A stretch of 64,000 nucleotides of DNA from Monocercomonoides exilis (GCA_001643675.2 LSRY02000003.1:2160001-2224000), one strand, 5' to 3'. Positions 10,301 to 24,484 are shown, counted from the first letter of the stretch. Translations and numbers: made by a program. Notes: generated from the letters alone by a model not told the origin.

Positions 10301-13300
10301 AAATCGGAAGGAAATTCTTTGATACAGCTGCATTTGAATGATATTTCTCAATCAACTTCTTCCTCTTCCTCTTCTTCTTCTTCTTCCATCGGTTCACCAG
10401 ATATTTCAACCCACCAGCTCACATTATCCAAACTATCCAAAAGACACACGATTTGGCAGCATCTTTCGTCAGAAGTGTCAAAAGAAGCAGAAAATGTGAT
10501 GTCTGAACGGCGCTATCGGCGCATTCAGTTGCAGAAGCTTCACAAATCACTCGGTCAGTTCTTTGAGCAGAAAGAGCATTCGTTTGAGGAGCAGAGGAAG
10601 GAGATATGCGGTGCGATTGCGTCGATGGTGAGGGAGTTCTGGAGAGAAGCAGAAGAATACGTGGCTTTGAAACACGCTGTGCGCAAAGAGGAGGCGCTGT
10701 CGCAGGTGAAGACGCAGTCGTTTGAGTCGTTTGTGAGGCAGATGGAGTCGTGGAGCAGCAACATCGCCGCTCATATGGAGGGGGAAGAGGAGGAAGGAGA
10801 AGAAGGAGAAGGAGGAAGAGAAGGGCATTTGATGGGAGATGAAGAGGGAAAAAGAGGAAAAGACAGAAATGAGCTTGATGCACTGCAAAAGGATGCAGAA
10901 TTGCCACTCGAAGAATTGTTAAAGAAAATGTATAATTCTGCATATTTGGATTATGACAGAGGAAATGAAGAAAATGAAATGGAAATTGGAGACAGATTTG
11001 TTGAAGAAACAGAAAAACAAAGCGAATTAACTTCAACTTTGGAAGAAAAAGAGGAAAGTTTGATGAAAAAGAATGAAACTTCTATGATGAGCATGGAAGA
11101 TGGAAATGAATCTCAAATGCAAAGAGAGGAAAAACAAATAGAAGAAGATGATTCTGATGAAAACAAAGCAGAGACTGAGAAAGTTGCAACTCAATTAACT
11201 GAAAATTCATTCACCACAAATCCTTCAGAAGCAAATGAATGTGTGAAAGAAAGTGGAACATCGCAAACATCCTCATCTCCATCCAAAACAACATCTGAAT
11301 CCAACTCCAGCAACCAATTCCAACTTTCCTCATCATCCTCATCCTCTTCCTCCTCCCCCTCCTCATCTTCCCCCACTCCCACCATCTCTATTTCTCCGAA
11401 CAATTTCTCCGAAGAAGATTCCGATCTCCCCCCAACCGCCCCTTCCTCCCCTCACTCAATGATCCTCCGTGTGAGTGCCACTGCAACAGATGCAGCGCCC
11501 ACCGGGTGCACACTCGCCTCTTCCAATGTGCACACACCCGTTCCCTTTCTGCTGAGAGGCCCAGGGCCACTGCGCGAGTACCAGCAGATTGGGCTCGACT
11601 GGCTGGCGACGATGTACGAGAAAGGGCTGAATGTCATCCTGGCTGACGAGATGGGGCTGGGGAAGACGGTGATGGCGATTGCGCTGCTGGCACATTTGGC
11701 GTGTGAGAAGGGGATTTGGGGGCCGCACTTGATTGTCGTCCCTTCGTCGGTCTTGCTGAACTGGGAGGTGGAGCTGAAGAGATGGTGCCCGGCGTTTAAG
11801 ATCCTGTCTTACTACGGCACAGCGGCAGAGCGGAAAGCAAAGAGAGAAGGCTGGTCGCGGCCTAACTCCTTCCACGTGTGTGTAACGTCGTACAAGCTGG
11901 TGACACAAGATTACCGTGTGTTTCGGTCAAAGCAGTGGTGCTACCTCATCCTGGATGAGGCGCACAACATCAAAAATTTCAAGACGCAGCGCTGGCAGAT
12001 GCTGCTGCGGTTCAATACGCAAAGGCGGCTGCTGCTGACAGGTACTCCCCTCCAGAATTCAGTCATGGAGCTGTGGTCCCTGATGCACTTCCTGATGCCA
12101 GACGTGTTCCGCTCACAGAGCGAGTTCAAAGAATGGTTTGCGAACCCTCTTTCTTCCGCTGGAGACGAAAACGGAGATGTCGACAGGGCGATTGTGGCAC
12201 GGCTGCACAATGTGCTCCGCCCGTTCATTCTGAGAAGACTGAAACAAGATGTGGAGAAGCAGCTGCCAGCCAAGCACGAGCATATCGTCATGTGCCCCCT
12301 CTCCTCCAGACAGCGCCTGCTGTACGAGGAGTTCATGGCAGCGTCAGAGACAAAGCGAATCTTGGCGTCCGGAAACTACATGGGCCTGTGCAATGTGCTG
12401 ATGCAGCTGCGCAAAGTGTGCAACCATCCGAATCTGTTTGAAGCGCCGCCTGTTTTGTCGCCTGTGGTGCTCCCCCCGCTCAACATCGATGCAACTGAAG
12501 ACAGACAAAAGTCAATAAGGCGATTAAACGATGAGAATGAAGAGGAGATTTCTCCATTTGACTCAGATAGCATTCAATCTCTGACGAAGCATGCCCCTTC
12601 TTTTCCGCTTTGTGCATTCACCATCCTCTCTGACTCGCCTGTCCGCTCGTTCTTCACTCATTTCCCTCTTCTCCATTTGGATTCTCTTCACTTTCATTTG
12701 ACTCCTTCTTCTCTTCCTCTTCTTTCTCCTTTGGCTTCTTCGCCTGCACAGCCTTATCTGATTGAAGAAGCAGATTTCGAAGCTCAAAAGGAAGAGCAAA
12801 TTTCTTCTTCATTTCAACAGAATCCCTTTTCTATTGAGAGAAATATCAAAACACCTGAATATTCTTATTCTCTTGTTCCTTTCGCTGAAGATCAATTTGC
12901 TTCTCCTGTTTCTCCTTCTCCTTTCTCTCCTTTCTCTTCATATTCTCCTTCTCCTTCTCCTTCTTCTCTTTCTTCTTCTTCCCATTCATTTCCCTCTGAT
13001 TCCATTTCCTCCCCCTCAAATCCACTAAATTCTCCTCTTCGCCACACCCAATTAAATCAAATAGAATATTCCTTTCCCTCTCAATATCTCTTTTTTGATG
13101 ACAACACACTTCTGAAGCAGATGCTGTCACAGCACATTCACCCTGTTTTGGCTGCCCAGTTTTCATCGGCGCTTCGTTTCGCTTCGTTTTCATTCAGTTC
13201 CGCTCTTCGCGCGATGGAGGCATTTGACATCAATCCATTTGCGATTTCTTCAATTTTTGATTCAAACAAATCAAAATTAACAGATTATTCACAATCACTT

Positions 13301-16300
13301 CATGTTTCTTCTTCTTCTGCTTCTGCTTCTTCTTCTTCTGCATCAACTTCATCTTATTTCCCTTCGCCTCCTCAATATTCGCCTTTATCTCCTCAATATT
13401 CATCTCCTTCTCCTCTTCCTTCTCCTTTTTCAATATTTAATTCTCCTTCTCCTTCTCCTTCTTCTTCAACTTATCCGCTTCAACAACCTCATCATCAGTA
13501 TTCCCTTCAATCAAATTCTTCCTTCCAAAACTATTCATTTCCTCCTCCTCCTCTTTCTTCTTCTTTTTCCTCTCCTTTTCCTCCTCCTCTTCCTCCTTTT
13601 ATTTCCACCTCTCTTTCTCTCCCCTCCGCAGCCTCTTTTCCTCGTCTCTTCGCTCTCCTCACCCTCACCTGCCGTGATGTTGCCCAGCAGAATGCATTTT
13701 CTCCTCTTTCTTCTCCTTTTTCTCTTCCCGGCGCTTCTTCGCTTCCGGGCTCAAAGGCAGTTGCAAATCGAATCATTGAACTGGGAAACGAAGCAAACAA
13801 GCAGCTGCAGAACGTGATTGATAGGGTAGACAATGAAATTGTGAACACGAGAAAGAAAGGGCTGAAGAAGTATTTGGAAAATAGAGAGAATTCAGCTGGT
13901 GGGAAAGAAACGGCTGTGAAAGGGAGAAGTTTGTCAAAAGAAAAGAAGAAGAAGAAATGGATTCCGAGTGTTAATCTGAAGAAAGGAGGGAGGAAGAATC
14001 AGAAAGAAGCATTTTCAGAAGGTGTATTTAGATTATCATCATCATCTTCTTCTTCTTCTTCTTCTTCTTCTTCTGCAGCTGGATTGCTTCAAATGAATGA
14101 AGAAAACACAGTTTTCTCGTTTGAACAGCAAGAAATTGAATTCCCCCTTCCTCTGAAACAAAGTTATTCTTCATTTGCCCAAGAGAAAACGAGCAAGATT
14201 CGCTCTTTGCAAGCCGAAAAAGCGAAATTAACAGAAATTCTGAATGAAAATCGGATGAGGTGTTCAGAAGAGAACGTGATGCCTGTTGTGAGTGATGCGT
14301 GTGTGATGCTGCTGAGAGGAGGGCTGCCTTTGGCGGTGAATTCAAAAGGAAGGGAAATCCATTGGGAAACAGAAAATGAAGAATTTGATGTGAAAAATGA
14401 GGTTTGTGAAAGGGGAAATGAAGATAAAGAGGAGAAAATGATAAGAGATAAAGAGAAAGAAAATGATGATGATTCACAAAAGGAAGAAGCGAAGAAGAAA
14501 TTACCAAAGCAGAAAAGAGCAAATTATAAAGCCAAAATATTGAAAGATGAAAATGAAGAAGAAGATGATGAAGATGAAGAGAAAGAGAAAAAGATTATTT
14601 CTATTAAAAAATCTAAAGCGAAAAAGGTTGGTAATAAAAAGAATGAAACAGCTGAAGTGAAAAGAAAATCCATCAAACAAAAAGAAGAAGAAGAAAATGA
14701 AGAAGAAAATGAACCTTCGAAAAAGAAAAAGATAAGAAAATTGATTAAAGACGAAACAGATGCTGAGAATGAAGAAATAAAAGAGAAAGAAATGAAAAAT
14801 TCTTCTCAGTTTTCAAATTCACTTTCAATTTCTTCTGAAAAATCAAAGAAAAAGAAATCTTCGTCAGCTTCTTCTCCAACTATATCTCCTTCGCCTTCTT
14901 CTTCTTCTTCTTCTGATAATCCTTCTTCATTCGATCAATTACCTTCCTCATTTTTCGGTTTACAAACACAAAATTCGCCTTCTCACGCTTCACCTGTTTA
15001 TTCAGCGACAAGCACGCCTGTTATGAATCGCATTGCAAAAAACACACAAAATCTTCTTCAGTCAAATATTGCTTCATCATCATCATCTTCTTCTTCTTCT
15101 TCTTCTTCTTCAAAAATATCATCTGTAATTCAATCAACTCCTCAACAAGAAGAAAATGAAGAATCTCTTTTTGCAGCTTCAGATTGGGCGAAGATTGTTG
15201 AAAGAGCGAAAAAGAATTCAAAAACAGCTGGTGCTGTTATTTATGGAGATATTGAGCCATCAAGTGATCTTATGGAGAATACCCTTTTAACTTCTGTGTC
15301 TTCTTCAGAGAAAATGAAAAATACAAAAAATAACTCGTTTTTCACAAATTCTTCAGAAATGCCAAAAGAAGAATTAGACAGCCTCAGCCATTCAGTTTAT
15401 GCAAGCCCGATTTATATGGATGATTCTGATAAATATTTTGAAACGAATTCTTCAATTGAAAATTCTTCACAAACAAATAAACTTTTCGGCGAAGATTATC
15501 AGGAAATGAAGGAAAAATCACAAACAAAAGATTTTTCTTCGACTTCTTCAACGTCAGAATTTTCTCAACGTTCTGGTTTGCCTTCATCTTCACCAATTCG
15601 TCGCTCTCAGGTTGAAAAATTAGTTAGATCAAATTCTGCTAATCTTTCTGCTTCAAAAACAATAACACGTTCAAATTCAATGAACACTAAAAAGCAATCA
15701 GAAGAAGACGAAGCAAAAGGCAAGCCGGATAAAATTCAATTAAGAAAGACATTATCTTCTCAAAGGCTCAAAATGGAAAAAGTTTATGAATTGCGCAGCT
15801 CAGAACACACTGAGCAGTCAAATCTTGTAGCATTAAGTGGACATTTGTGCTGTGGTTGCTTGCTTTCACGTGATGGAAGGACAATTCATCCACAATTTGC
15901 TCATCTTCACGAGAGAGTCTGCACGCGAATGAGATGGTCGAATGTGGAGTTTGATGAAGAGATGCAACAGTCAACAGAACAAATTAATGAACAAAATGAA
16001 ATTATCAATGAAAACAACACGAAAAAGAAAGATTTGTCAAAGAAAAAATCTTTTTCATCAAAAATTGTTCGATCAAATTCAAAAGCATCACCACAAAATC
16101 TTCATTCTTCCTTTTTATTCTACTCTTCTCAAACTTCTGCTTCAAATAAAAACAAGGAATATTCCAAAGAAATTATAGAAATCCAATCTCATCCAGCGTT
16201 TGATTGCACCAACATTCTTCTCAATCTTGTTTCTCTTCCTTATCAATCGTATTTGTCATACGCCCCATTTTTCCTCAGTGAATGCGTTGTTCATCAGCCA

Positions 16301-18526
16301 AAAGCTGTTGCTTCACCAATCATTTTAAATCCTTTTTCAAATTCTATATCATCATCATCATCATCATCATCATCTTCTTCTTCTTCTTCTTCTTCTTCTT
16401 CTTCTTCTTCTTCTTCTTCTTCTTCTTCTTCTTCTTCTTCTTCTTCTTCTTCTTCTTCTTCTTCTTCTTCTTCTTCTTCTTCAATTTCTGATTATTCTTG
16501 TTCATCGCTGTGTGTATCATCTGCCTCTCAAAAATCCATCAACACATTCTCTCGTTTATTCATTGAAGCAACTCCTGTGTCACTTGCGCCTCAATTGTGT
16601 GTTGAGCAGTCAGAAAAGGGAGGATGGACTGTTGGAACTCTTCCTGTCACTCGAGTAAGTGGAGGTGTGTCAAATAGTTTGATAGAGAAACATATTGATT
16701 CAGATGGACATAACGAAAATCAATCTGAAAATGCATTAGAATCAGAAATCAATGATAACATTAACGGTGCTTTTGGAGCTTGGAATTCAATTGTTGCACA
16801 AAATAACCACAAAGAATTGACGAATAATAAATCAAAAGTTTTATCTAACGTTCATTGTGCTTCATTGCCTCATTCTTCTCAATTTAAAGAGAATTTTTCA
16901 CTTTCTCAGATATCTTCTTCTTCCTCTCCGATTTTATCATCTTCAACATTAGAAGACTTAATACCGCATTGTTCTTTATCGTCTAAGGAAAATACTCCAA
17001 TGCACATGTATTCATCTTCATATCCTTCGATCCATTCAACTTCAATCAACAACTCTTCCTCATTTGTCAATCCCGACGACTCAATCAGTCAAGAATGGAC
17101 TATTCCTTTTGCCCAAGCTGTTCGCACAAGACAAGCTTTGCAGTTTCCTCCGTCTCATCTTCTCGAACACGACTGTGGCAAACTGCAGTGTCTGGCAGTG
17201 CTTTTGAGCGAGCTCCGCAAAGGCGGCCATCGCTGCCTGATCTTCACGCAGATGTCTCGAATGCTCGACATTCTGGAAGGATTTGTGTCTCATCACGGAT
17301 ATCGCTATCTTCGCCTGGATGGAAGCACACCAATTGACAAAAGGCAATCGCTGATGGAGCTGTTCAACAGCAACTCGAAGATATTCCAGTTTCTGCTGTC
17401 AACGCGCTCTGGAGGGATTGGAGTGAATCTGACTGGAGCAGATACTGTAATCTTTTATGATACTGATTGGAATCCCGCGATGGATGCGCAGGCAGAAGAC
17501 AGAGCACATCGCATTGGCCAGACAAGAGAAGTGCATGTGTATCGCTTGATTTCGACGGCAACGGTGGAAGAGAACATTCTGAAGCGCGCCATTTGGAAGA
17601 GGAAAGTGGAAGCAGCTGTCACAAGAGAAGGAGACTTTACTTGTTCAAACCTTGTTCGTGCTCGTGATGTTCGAAGCTATTTGGGTGTTGGTGAGAATGA
17701 AGAAAAAGACCGTTCAAAATTAGAAGATCAACTTTTTGATCATTTGAAAGGGGATAATGTGAATGCAACAAAAGCGAATGAAATGCAACGCATCGGAATT
17801 GACTCAAAGAAAAGAAAAGAAGGATTTGGCCCTTTGTCTGGAGGCGCAAGTGAGATGCAGATTCTTTCGCTGGATGAAATAAAAGGTGTTTTTGATAAAG
17901 AAATTGAAGAAGATAACCAAAAATTAGAAGAAGAAGAAGATAATGATGATGAAGAAGAAATAATAGATTTTTCAAAAGAAGAGCAAAGATTCAGCACACA
18001 AGATATGGATGGCCAAGGAGAAGTGGCAGATATCATTAACGAATCAAAAGAGATTCAGCAGATGATGAATGAAGTTGAGGACGATGAAGATAAACAGGCA
18101 GCTTTGAATGCCCAGCGTGAAATATTGAGGGACAAATCGCTGTTAACGAACGACTTTGACGAGCATTTGCTTGCCTCGCCTGGAAACATGCCTGCTTCTC
18201 CGTCTGCTTCTTTGACGCCTCGAATTCTGCGAACTCCGAATGCTTTTCAAACACCTGTGTCATCTGCTGATTTTGCAACAATTTCCACTCCTGAGCCAAT
18301 TCAGTCACAGGAAATTTTGACGCAAAACGAAGAATTTCAAGCAATGGAATCTGGATTTACTCTGTTACAGCGATACGCTATACGCTATTTAAGTAGAGAA
18401 GAAGATGAGTTATTTGAGATGGATTTGCTAAAAGAAACTCAAAAAATGAAAGCCGAGACAGAAAAACATCAGAAAAAGATACAAGAGCTAATTTTAAAAA
18501 ATGACAAGACAAAAAGGCAAAGATAA
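7390..18526 (+). CDS. SWR1: SWR1/SRCAP-type Snf2 chromatin-remodelling ATPase, giant, two exons
   Basis: The SWR1/SRCAP family exchanges H2A.Z into nucleosomes in the nucleus. Exons are 7390-7586 and 7657-18526 with a 70-nt intron (GTGAGT...TTGCAG); the protein is 3,688 residues. The N-terminus is acidic, Lys-rich and Ser-rich. An HSA domain lies at about 990-1110. Snf2 lobe 1 starts near 1380 with LREYQQIGLDWL, DEMGLGKT (Asp1396) and DEAH (Asp1499), and the wording WGPHLIVVPSSVLLNWEVELKRW is typical of SWR1/SRCAP. Lobe 2 begins only near residue 3240, with LDGSTPIDKRQ, STRSGGIGVNLTGADTV and AEDRAHRIGQ. The intervening insert of about 1,550 residues is an exaggerated version of the insertion that defines the INO80/SWR1 class and binds RVB proteins. 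It contains Ser tracts, one of about 46 residues. The C-terminal tail is acidic. INO80 is the main alternative, but lobe 1 fits SWR1 better. Confidence 0.95.
14897..15085 (+). repeat. Segment of the SWR1-like gene duplicated elsewhere in the window
   Basis: This part of the inter-lobe insert encodes SSSSSSDNPSSF, GLQTQNSPSH, YSATSTPVMNR and AKNTQNLLQSNIASS. The same peptide string, diverged, appears at 35586-35790 (minus) and 58910-59095 (plus) inside the tails of the beta-helix cluster. It is the only stretch of this gene I found copied. Confidence 0.85.
16346..16482 (+). repeat. (TCA/TCT)n poly-Ser tract in the SWR1-like gene
   Basis: TCA codons followed by a long TCT run in frame encode about 46 consecutive Ser (residues about 2962-3007) in the insert between the ATPase lobes. 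It is probably polymorphic. Confidence 0.9.
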
Positions 18527-18710
18527 TATCAAACGTTAGTCATGCTTTATTTATTTGTAATCTTGTTTCAGTTATTTTGGCATTTGTGTAATTTAATCAT
18601 TTTCAAGTCCCATATCAAAATTGTTTTTTAAATTATTTTTTTATTTTATTTTCTAAAAGCTATTTTAAAGGAATTTCTAAACTTTCATATTTGATTCTTG
18701 ATAAAGTTTT

Positions 18711-21700
18711 ATGTTTGAATCTTCTGATGCGGAAGAGGACACGAGTTGGACCAAGGATTGGTGGTTTCGGGAAAATCATAGAGAATTCTTTGATTTTAAG
18801 CAATTTCAAAAATTCTACAAGAATAAAATGAATTTACAGCAAAACAAAGATATTTCTTGTTCTTCTACAAAAACTCAAAGACATGATAGAAAGTGCCTCG
18901 ATGTTGTGTTTCAAGATCTTCCTCAGGAATATAATCAACGATATCGATTGAATCATGCGGTTATCGCATCTTTAAAGGAAAAGAACGAAGATAAAATTGA
19001 GATATTTAGACAACTTAGCCTTTACGAAGACTTTTTACAAAAAGATCGTTTCCAGAAAATCAGAAAAATTATTGAAACAAAGCAGCAATTACCCATTAGA
19101 GAAGCTCGTGACGAAATACTTCGAAAGGTTGAAGAAAATGATGTTGTGATCATTGCTGGTGATACAGGATGTGGAAAAAGTACACAGGTTCCTCAATATT
19201 TGTTGGAAGATGGCTACAATCACATTGTTTGCACGCAACCTCGCAGAATATCTGCAGTTTCTTTGTGTAAGAGAGTTCAAATGGAAACATTTAACACTTT
19301 TGGGAACTCTGTTGGATTTTCAATTCGATTTGAAACATCAAAAACGAAAGATACTCGGATTGTTTTTGCGACAGAAGGTGTTTTACTAAGACAATTTGAA
19401 AGTGACACACTTCTGAACGATTACAATCTCATAATTATTGATGAAGTTCATGAACGTCATCTCACATGCGATTTTCTGTTGTCAATTTTGCGCTCGCTTC
19501 TTCAGAAAAGAAATGAAATCGATGAAGAAGATTTCGAGCAGCTTGGAATATCTTCTTCAATTGCTTCTCATGATAATAACTCTAAAAATTCGTTGATTTA
19601 TTCTTCTGCATCTGATCCAATTACATCGCATCATCAACATCAAAGCTGTAAAATACCATTTGTTCGCACTCGGCGTGATCTCCACGGAAGATTAAAAGTT
19701 ATTTTGATGAGTGCAACAATATCTCCAGAAAAGTTCTCTCGCTTCTTTGGTGGAGCACCTGTTGTGCTTGTCCCTGGGGGACTGTATCCAATCAAAGTGG
19801 ATTATATTGGTGAATCGCTTTCTATTCAATCTGAAAGGGAGATGGAAGGCACACAAGGAAAAAAAGTTATAAGTGTGATGTCATGGAGAATGTGAGATCA
19901 TTCCTTTTTTTTTTCAAATTATTTTTGTGGAAAATATCATTTTTGATTTGATGTTTGAATATTTTTATTTATTTATTTATTTTGTCTTTCGTTCCACTTT
20001 ATTCAGCATTCATTTGTTTTTTGTATATTATTCATTTTTATTCATTAATAAAGAGCCACCTTCATTCAATTCCTTGTCAGTTCTCCGACTGCTCAAAAAA
20101 ATCGAAAAAGAATATCCTCTTTCAGAGAGGGGTGATGTTCTTGTGTTTGTTTCAGGGCAGCAGCAAATTATGGAGCTTCTTCAAGCTGTTCGAGTTGCTG
20201 GTGGGGAATTTCGAAGAAATATGGTGAATGATGGAAAGAGGGGAAAAGATAAAACAAGTGAAAGGCAATCTTCAAGATCATCTGAATATTCAAGCAGAGA
20301 TCATTATGAAAGAAACGGTAGCGATGATGATAAATTTGATGATAGAGAAGAAGCAAAAATGAACGAAACAGGTGATGTTAGCCCGTTTGACTTGCCTTCA
20401 ACCCAAAAAGCTATCTTTCTTTCTCCAATTTGGATCATTCTTCCGCTGCACTCATCCTTAAGCATCGAAGAGCAGGATAAAATATTCATTCCTTCGCCTC
20501 TCTTCACACGAAAGTTGATTGTATCCACAAACATTGCTGAGACGTCAGTGACAATCGATGGTGTGCGCTTTGTGATTGACAGTGGTTTGGAAAAGCAGCT
20601 GCAATTTGATGCAACAACGCACATTTCTGCACTGAAAGAAGGATGGATTTCACGAGCATCTGCCGAGCAGCGGAAAGGGAGAGCTGGCAGAACTGGGCCT
20701 GGAAAGTGTTTTCGGTTGTACAACAAAGAACAGTTCGGGCGGATGAGAGCAGAAACAGTGCCAGAGATTCTGCGCATCCCTCTTACGTCTCTTGTGTTGA
20801 AGATTGTGTCTCTACAGCTGGGCGATCCTCGGAGCTTTGAGATGATGGAGAAGATGAGAGAGGATCTTGTGGAAGGAGCACTGGTGCAGCTGAAACGAAT
20901 GGGTGCAGTAAAGATTATGGATGTGTACTCAAAGGAAGAGAGAGAAGGAGAAGAGGATAAACAAAAAACGAATGAAGAAGATTCGAAGAGTAAAAAATTA
21001 CCTCCAACGGATGAAAAGAATATGATTGTCGAAGAAAATACGTGTCAGCAAGAAGTTGTTCCTTCTGTTTTGGGTTCAATTATCTCCAAACTGCCAATTG
21101 AACCACAGTTGGCTAAGCTTCTTGTGATTGGATGTGTTGTCGGAAAAGCAATGCAATCCGGAAAATCAATTGCAAAGAAGAATGATTACGGTTCAGATTG
21201 TGATGATGATGAAAAAGACGAATCCGTTCGTTCTTGGAAGCATATAAGTGATTCTGATTCATTCGATGAACCGCAAAACTCTTCAGATCATAAACGTCAC
21301 AGAAATAAGCACTCTTATTATTCACAACATGAACATGAACAAAATGAACTTAGCGAGGCAGATGATGAGTCAGATAAGCCTTCTCGCTTTGTAGACATTC
21401 TGCTAAATGCAGCTGCAATGATGAGTGGGCAATCACCATTTTTGAATCTTCAGCTGAAAGGAGATTCAGCCTCGCGTGCTACGTCGGTTATTCCTCCTTC
21501 TCTTTCATCTTCTTCTCATCAGGCTTCTTTTTCTGCCTCTTCAACGACTGCGCAAAATTCAGCAGCTTCTGCTTTTGCTGATGAACGAGGTGAGCCATTT
21601 GTGCTGCTTAAAGTTTTGGATGAATGGGCAGAGTTGAAAAAGAAAAAGCAGCGTAGGGCTCATAATCATAAACACAGTCAGCATTCTTCTCACGGGACAA

Positions 21701-24339
21701 AAGAGAAACGTTCTTCACGATGGGACAAACAACAACCAAATTCTACAAACGACAAAAATGAACTAAACGATAGTAACAATCCAAGTGATCTAAAACCAAT
21801 TCTCCACAATATTCCTCAGAATCCCACGGACTGGTGCAGATTTTATAGCATTGAGCAGCAGCGCCTTTTCGAGGCTCTTCGTTTGAAAGCGCAGTTCGTA
21901 CAAATTCTTGGAGAGTGTGGAATGATTGATGCTTCTCCTTATCTTTCTCATCAGCCACAAAGCACATCTGTAGAGGAAGCTGGATTAAGCATTTTTCAAG
22001 CAGAAATGCGTACTAAAGAGGAGAATCCTCTTCAGTCAATAAGACAAAAGCTGCAAGAGATGCGAAACAAAGAATTTTTGAAGTCTCATTGGAGCCAGTT
22101 CGATACAAAAGTGAAGCGAACGTTGTATGAAAAGGAAAAAGAAAATGAAGAATCAAATCAAAGCTCCGAGCTGTCTTCATCTGAAACCAATCACAAGCAT
22201 CATCTTAACAAAACAATTCATTCACGAAATCGAAAAAGAACACTGGAAAGCGAAGAAGAACTCACATCTTTTGATATCTCAATCGATGTGAATAAAGTAC
22301 ATCCATTTTCGCTTTCTTCTCTGTCATCTTCTGAGCAATCGTTGCTGTTATTTGTGCTTTCTCTTGCACTATATCCTCAACTTGCTTTCCCCGATCCTGC
22401 CAATCAAATACGACATCCACATGAGTGGATATTCCATGCTGTTTCTGGTGTAACAGTGATTGATAAGCAACTGATGCTAATTCGGAAATGTGTAACTGAC
22501 ATCGACTCCGAACTGGAAAGGATGAAAAACGAAGAAATGAAATCAGAAGAATGCAATGAAATGATTTCTCTATCTTCCTCAGATTCATCGGCTTCATCTG
22601 ATTCTTCTGCTTCTGAACAAGCAAGTACCTCATCTTCCGCAGCATCCGTTAGTCCATATGGAGCTGTTGCTGCTGGTTCGGTTGTCGCTTTTATTCATCC
22701 ATCTAGCTCTATCCTTTCTCAAGCAGCTCAATCAGGGATTGTTTCAAATGGAATCAAAAAAGTGCAGATATTTTCTTCTTCCTCCTCCTCTTCATCTTCA
22801 ATTTGTACAAGCAGAACATCGGAAATGAGTTCTTTTCCTCAAAATGCAACTGATTCTTCACCTTCGTATCCATCTGCTTTCACTATTTTTTCACAATCAA
22901 CATTTGCATTCAGCAAGCTTCTAAAGACAAGCAAGGCATTTTTGATTAATCCTTTCAAGGTTCTTGCTCCGCAAACACTGTTATGTGGAGCTCATTGTAT
23001 TGATACTGATGAAACAGGGGAGTGGCTTCTGGTGGATGACGCTATTCAGCTGCATTTTGATAACGCAGATGATTTGCTTTCGATGCTCCTTTCAACCATC
23101 TACATCAGATGGAGCATCGAAGCTGCGTTGGCAGACTCGTGTGGCAAAAAGGAGGATGAAAAAAAAAAGCAAGCTTCTCAATCGTCTTCATTTGATTCTT
23201 TCTCTTCACCTCTTTCTTTAATGTCAGAAGACGAATCTGTTGAGCTACCTGAATTTCTTCCTTTGCAGACGGATGAGCCTTCTTCTCAGCAAAAGCCTTT
23301 TGAATCATTAGATCGATCACGGTCAGTTGGAAGTCCGCTTCCATTGGAGCTTGCAGCAGATTCTACTCTTCCACAAATTCTCAGAACATTGGTGGAGCGA
23401 TATAACTCCACTTTCGATTCAGAACAAGCTCTTTCCAGTTATGACTTGAATGAAGGCTTGGAGTTTCCTTCAGATACTTCTTCAAGTCACTCTATCAATC
23501 TTTCTGAACAATATGCCCTCAATGCAAAAAGTTCAATTCAGCACAAGAACGCTTCAAAGCAATCAGAAAAATTTGTTACAGAAATGTTGCGCTTTGTCCA
23601 TAGGAACCCAAAATGTACCGTTAGAGTGCTTCCTGACTGGGAAGTGGCAGCACATTTTGGATGGACTCCGGATGTGTTTGGAGATGTGGCAGCAAACAGC
23701 TGCAGTTTGTCAGATTCAGATTCTGAAGAAAGTCAAACAGGCTATGAAGATGAAAGCATCAGAGGAGTGGGAAATAAAGATCCTAGGAGAAGTACAATAA
23801 AGCATGAAAGAGCATCGTCCAGAAAACGGATGCTTGCGAGGCAAAAAAGAAAATTGATCAACAGATCGAGCAACTTAAGGAAGAAAGGTATTCAAATTAC
23901 TTCATATCTAAGATGGGGATCGATACAGCAACTTCATTCATCCCTTGAAAGTGGAGCGCCGGCACGGAAAGTCCGAGTGTTTTCATCTCAGAACCACAAA
24001 GAGAGTATCAAAACGCAAAAGAAAAATGATGCAAAAAATATCACCTCAAAGACTGAAGATTTGATGAATACTTCATCTGCAATTCGAAAACTAATATTCT
24101 ACAAATGGAAGTGCCCGCAGTGCAGTGAAACTTTTCGTTTTAATCAAGAACAGATTGATGATCATCTTCTCAAACACGATCAAATCTCAAATTCTTCAAG
24201 TGAATCTGGAAATGATGAAAATCATAGTTGCAAGCCAATGTCAAAGGGAAAGTTTTGGAAGTGTTCCCAATGCGATTTTTCTGGAAATATTTCTTCTATT
24301 GAGATACTACGTCACAAAAAAATGCACAATTTGGATTGA
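18711..24339 (+). CDS. DHX34: DEAH-box RNA helicase, DHX34-like, with C-terminal zinc finger
   Basis: DHX34 is a DEAH helicase acting in nonsense-mediated mRNA decay. The first exon starts at ATG 18711 and carries GDTGCGKST (about 150-158), TQPRR, DEVHERH (about 244) and SAT (about 334). The second part, from roughly 20.0-20.09 kb, has GDVLVFVSG, LPLHSSLS, STNIAETSVTIDG, QRKGRAGRTGPG, then winged-helix/ratchet and OB-like parts with LLVDDAIQLHF. Two CxxC zinc-finger units near the end (KCPQCSETF, KCSQCDFSG) match the DHX34 C-terminus. The N-terminal YNQRYRLN and LPIREARDEILRKV also fit. An intron must lie between about 19865 and 20090. The best-looking donor (GTGAGA at 19892) and the acceptors do not give a unique in-phase junction. 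At about 1,800 residues it is longer than human DHX34, owing to Ser/acidic inserts. It follows the SWR1-like gene after 184 bp. Confidence 0.88.
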
Positions 24340-24484
24340 TGAAATTTTCAAATCAAATAATAAATCAAATTCTTGATCAAATCCATTTTTTGATATAAAA
24401 TAATCAAAAGTTTATTATTTCACATCTTCCTTGTTTCAAAATGTTTATCATTCATTTTCTTTTATAGTCGTGATTTATTATTAG

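Noticed and set aside
19927-20090. Second half of the DHX34-like gene as a separate gene starting at 19927
   Set aside because: The first residues are a hydrophobic translation of AT-rich intron-like DNA, and the helicase motifs continue in order from the upstream exon.
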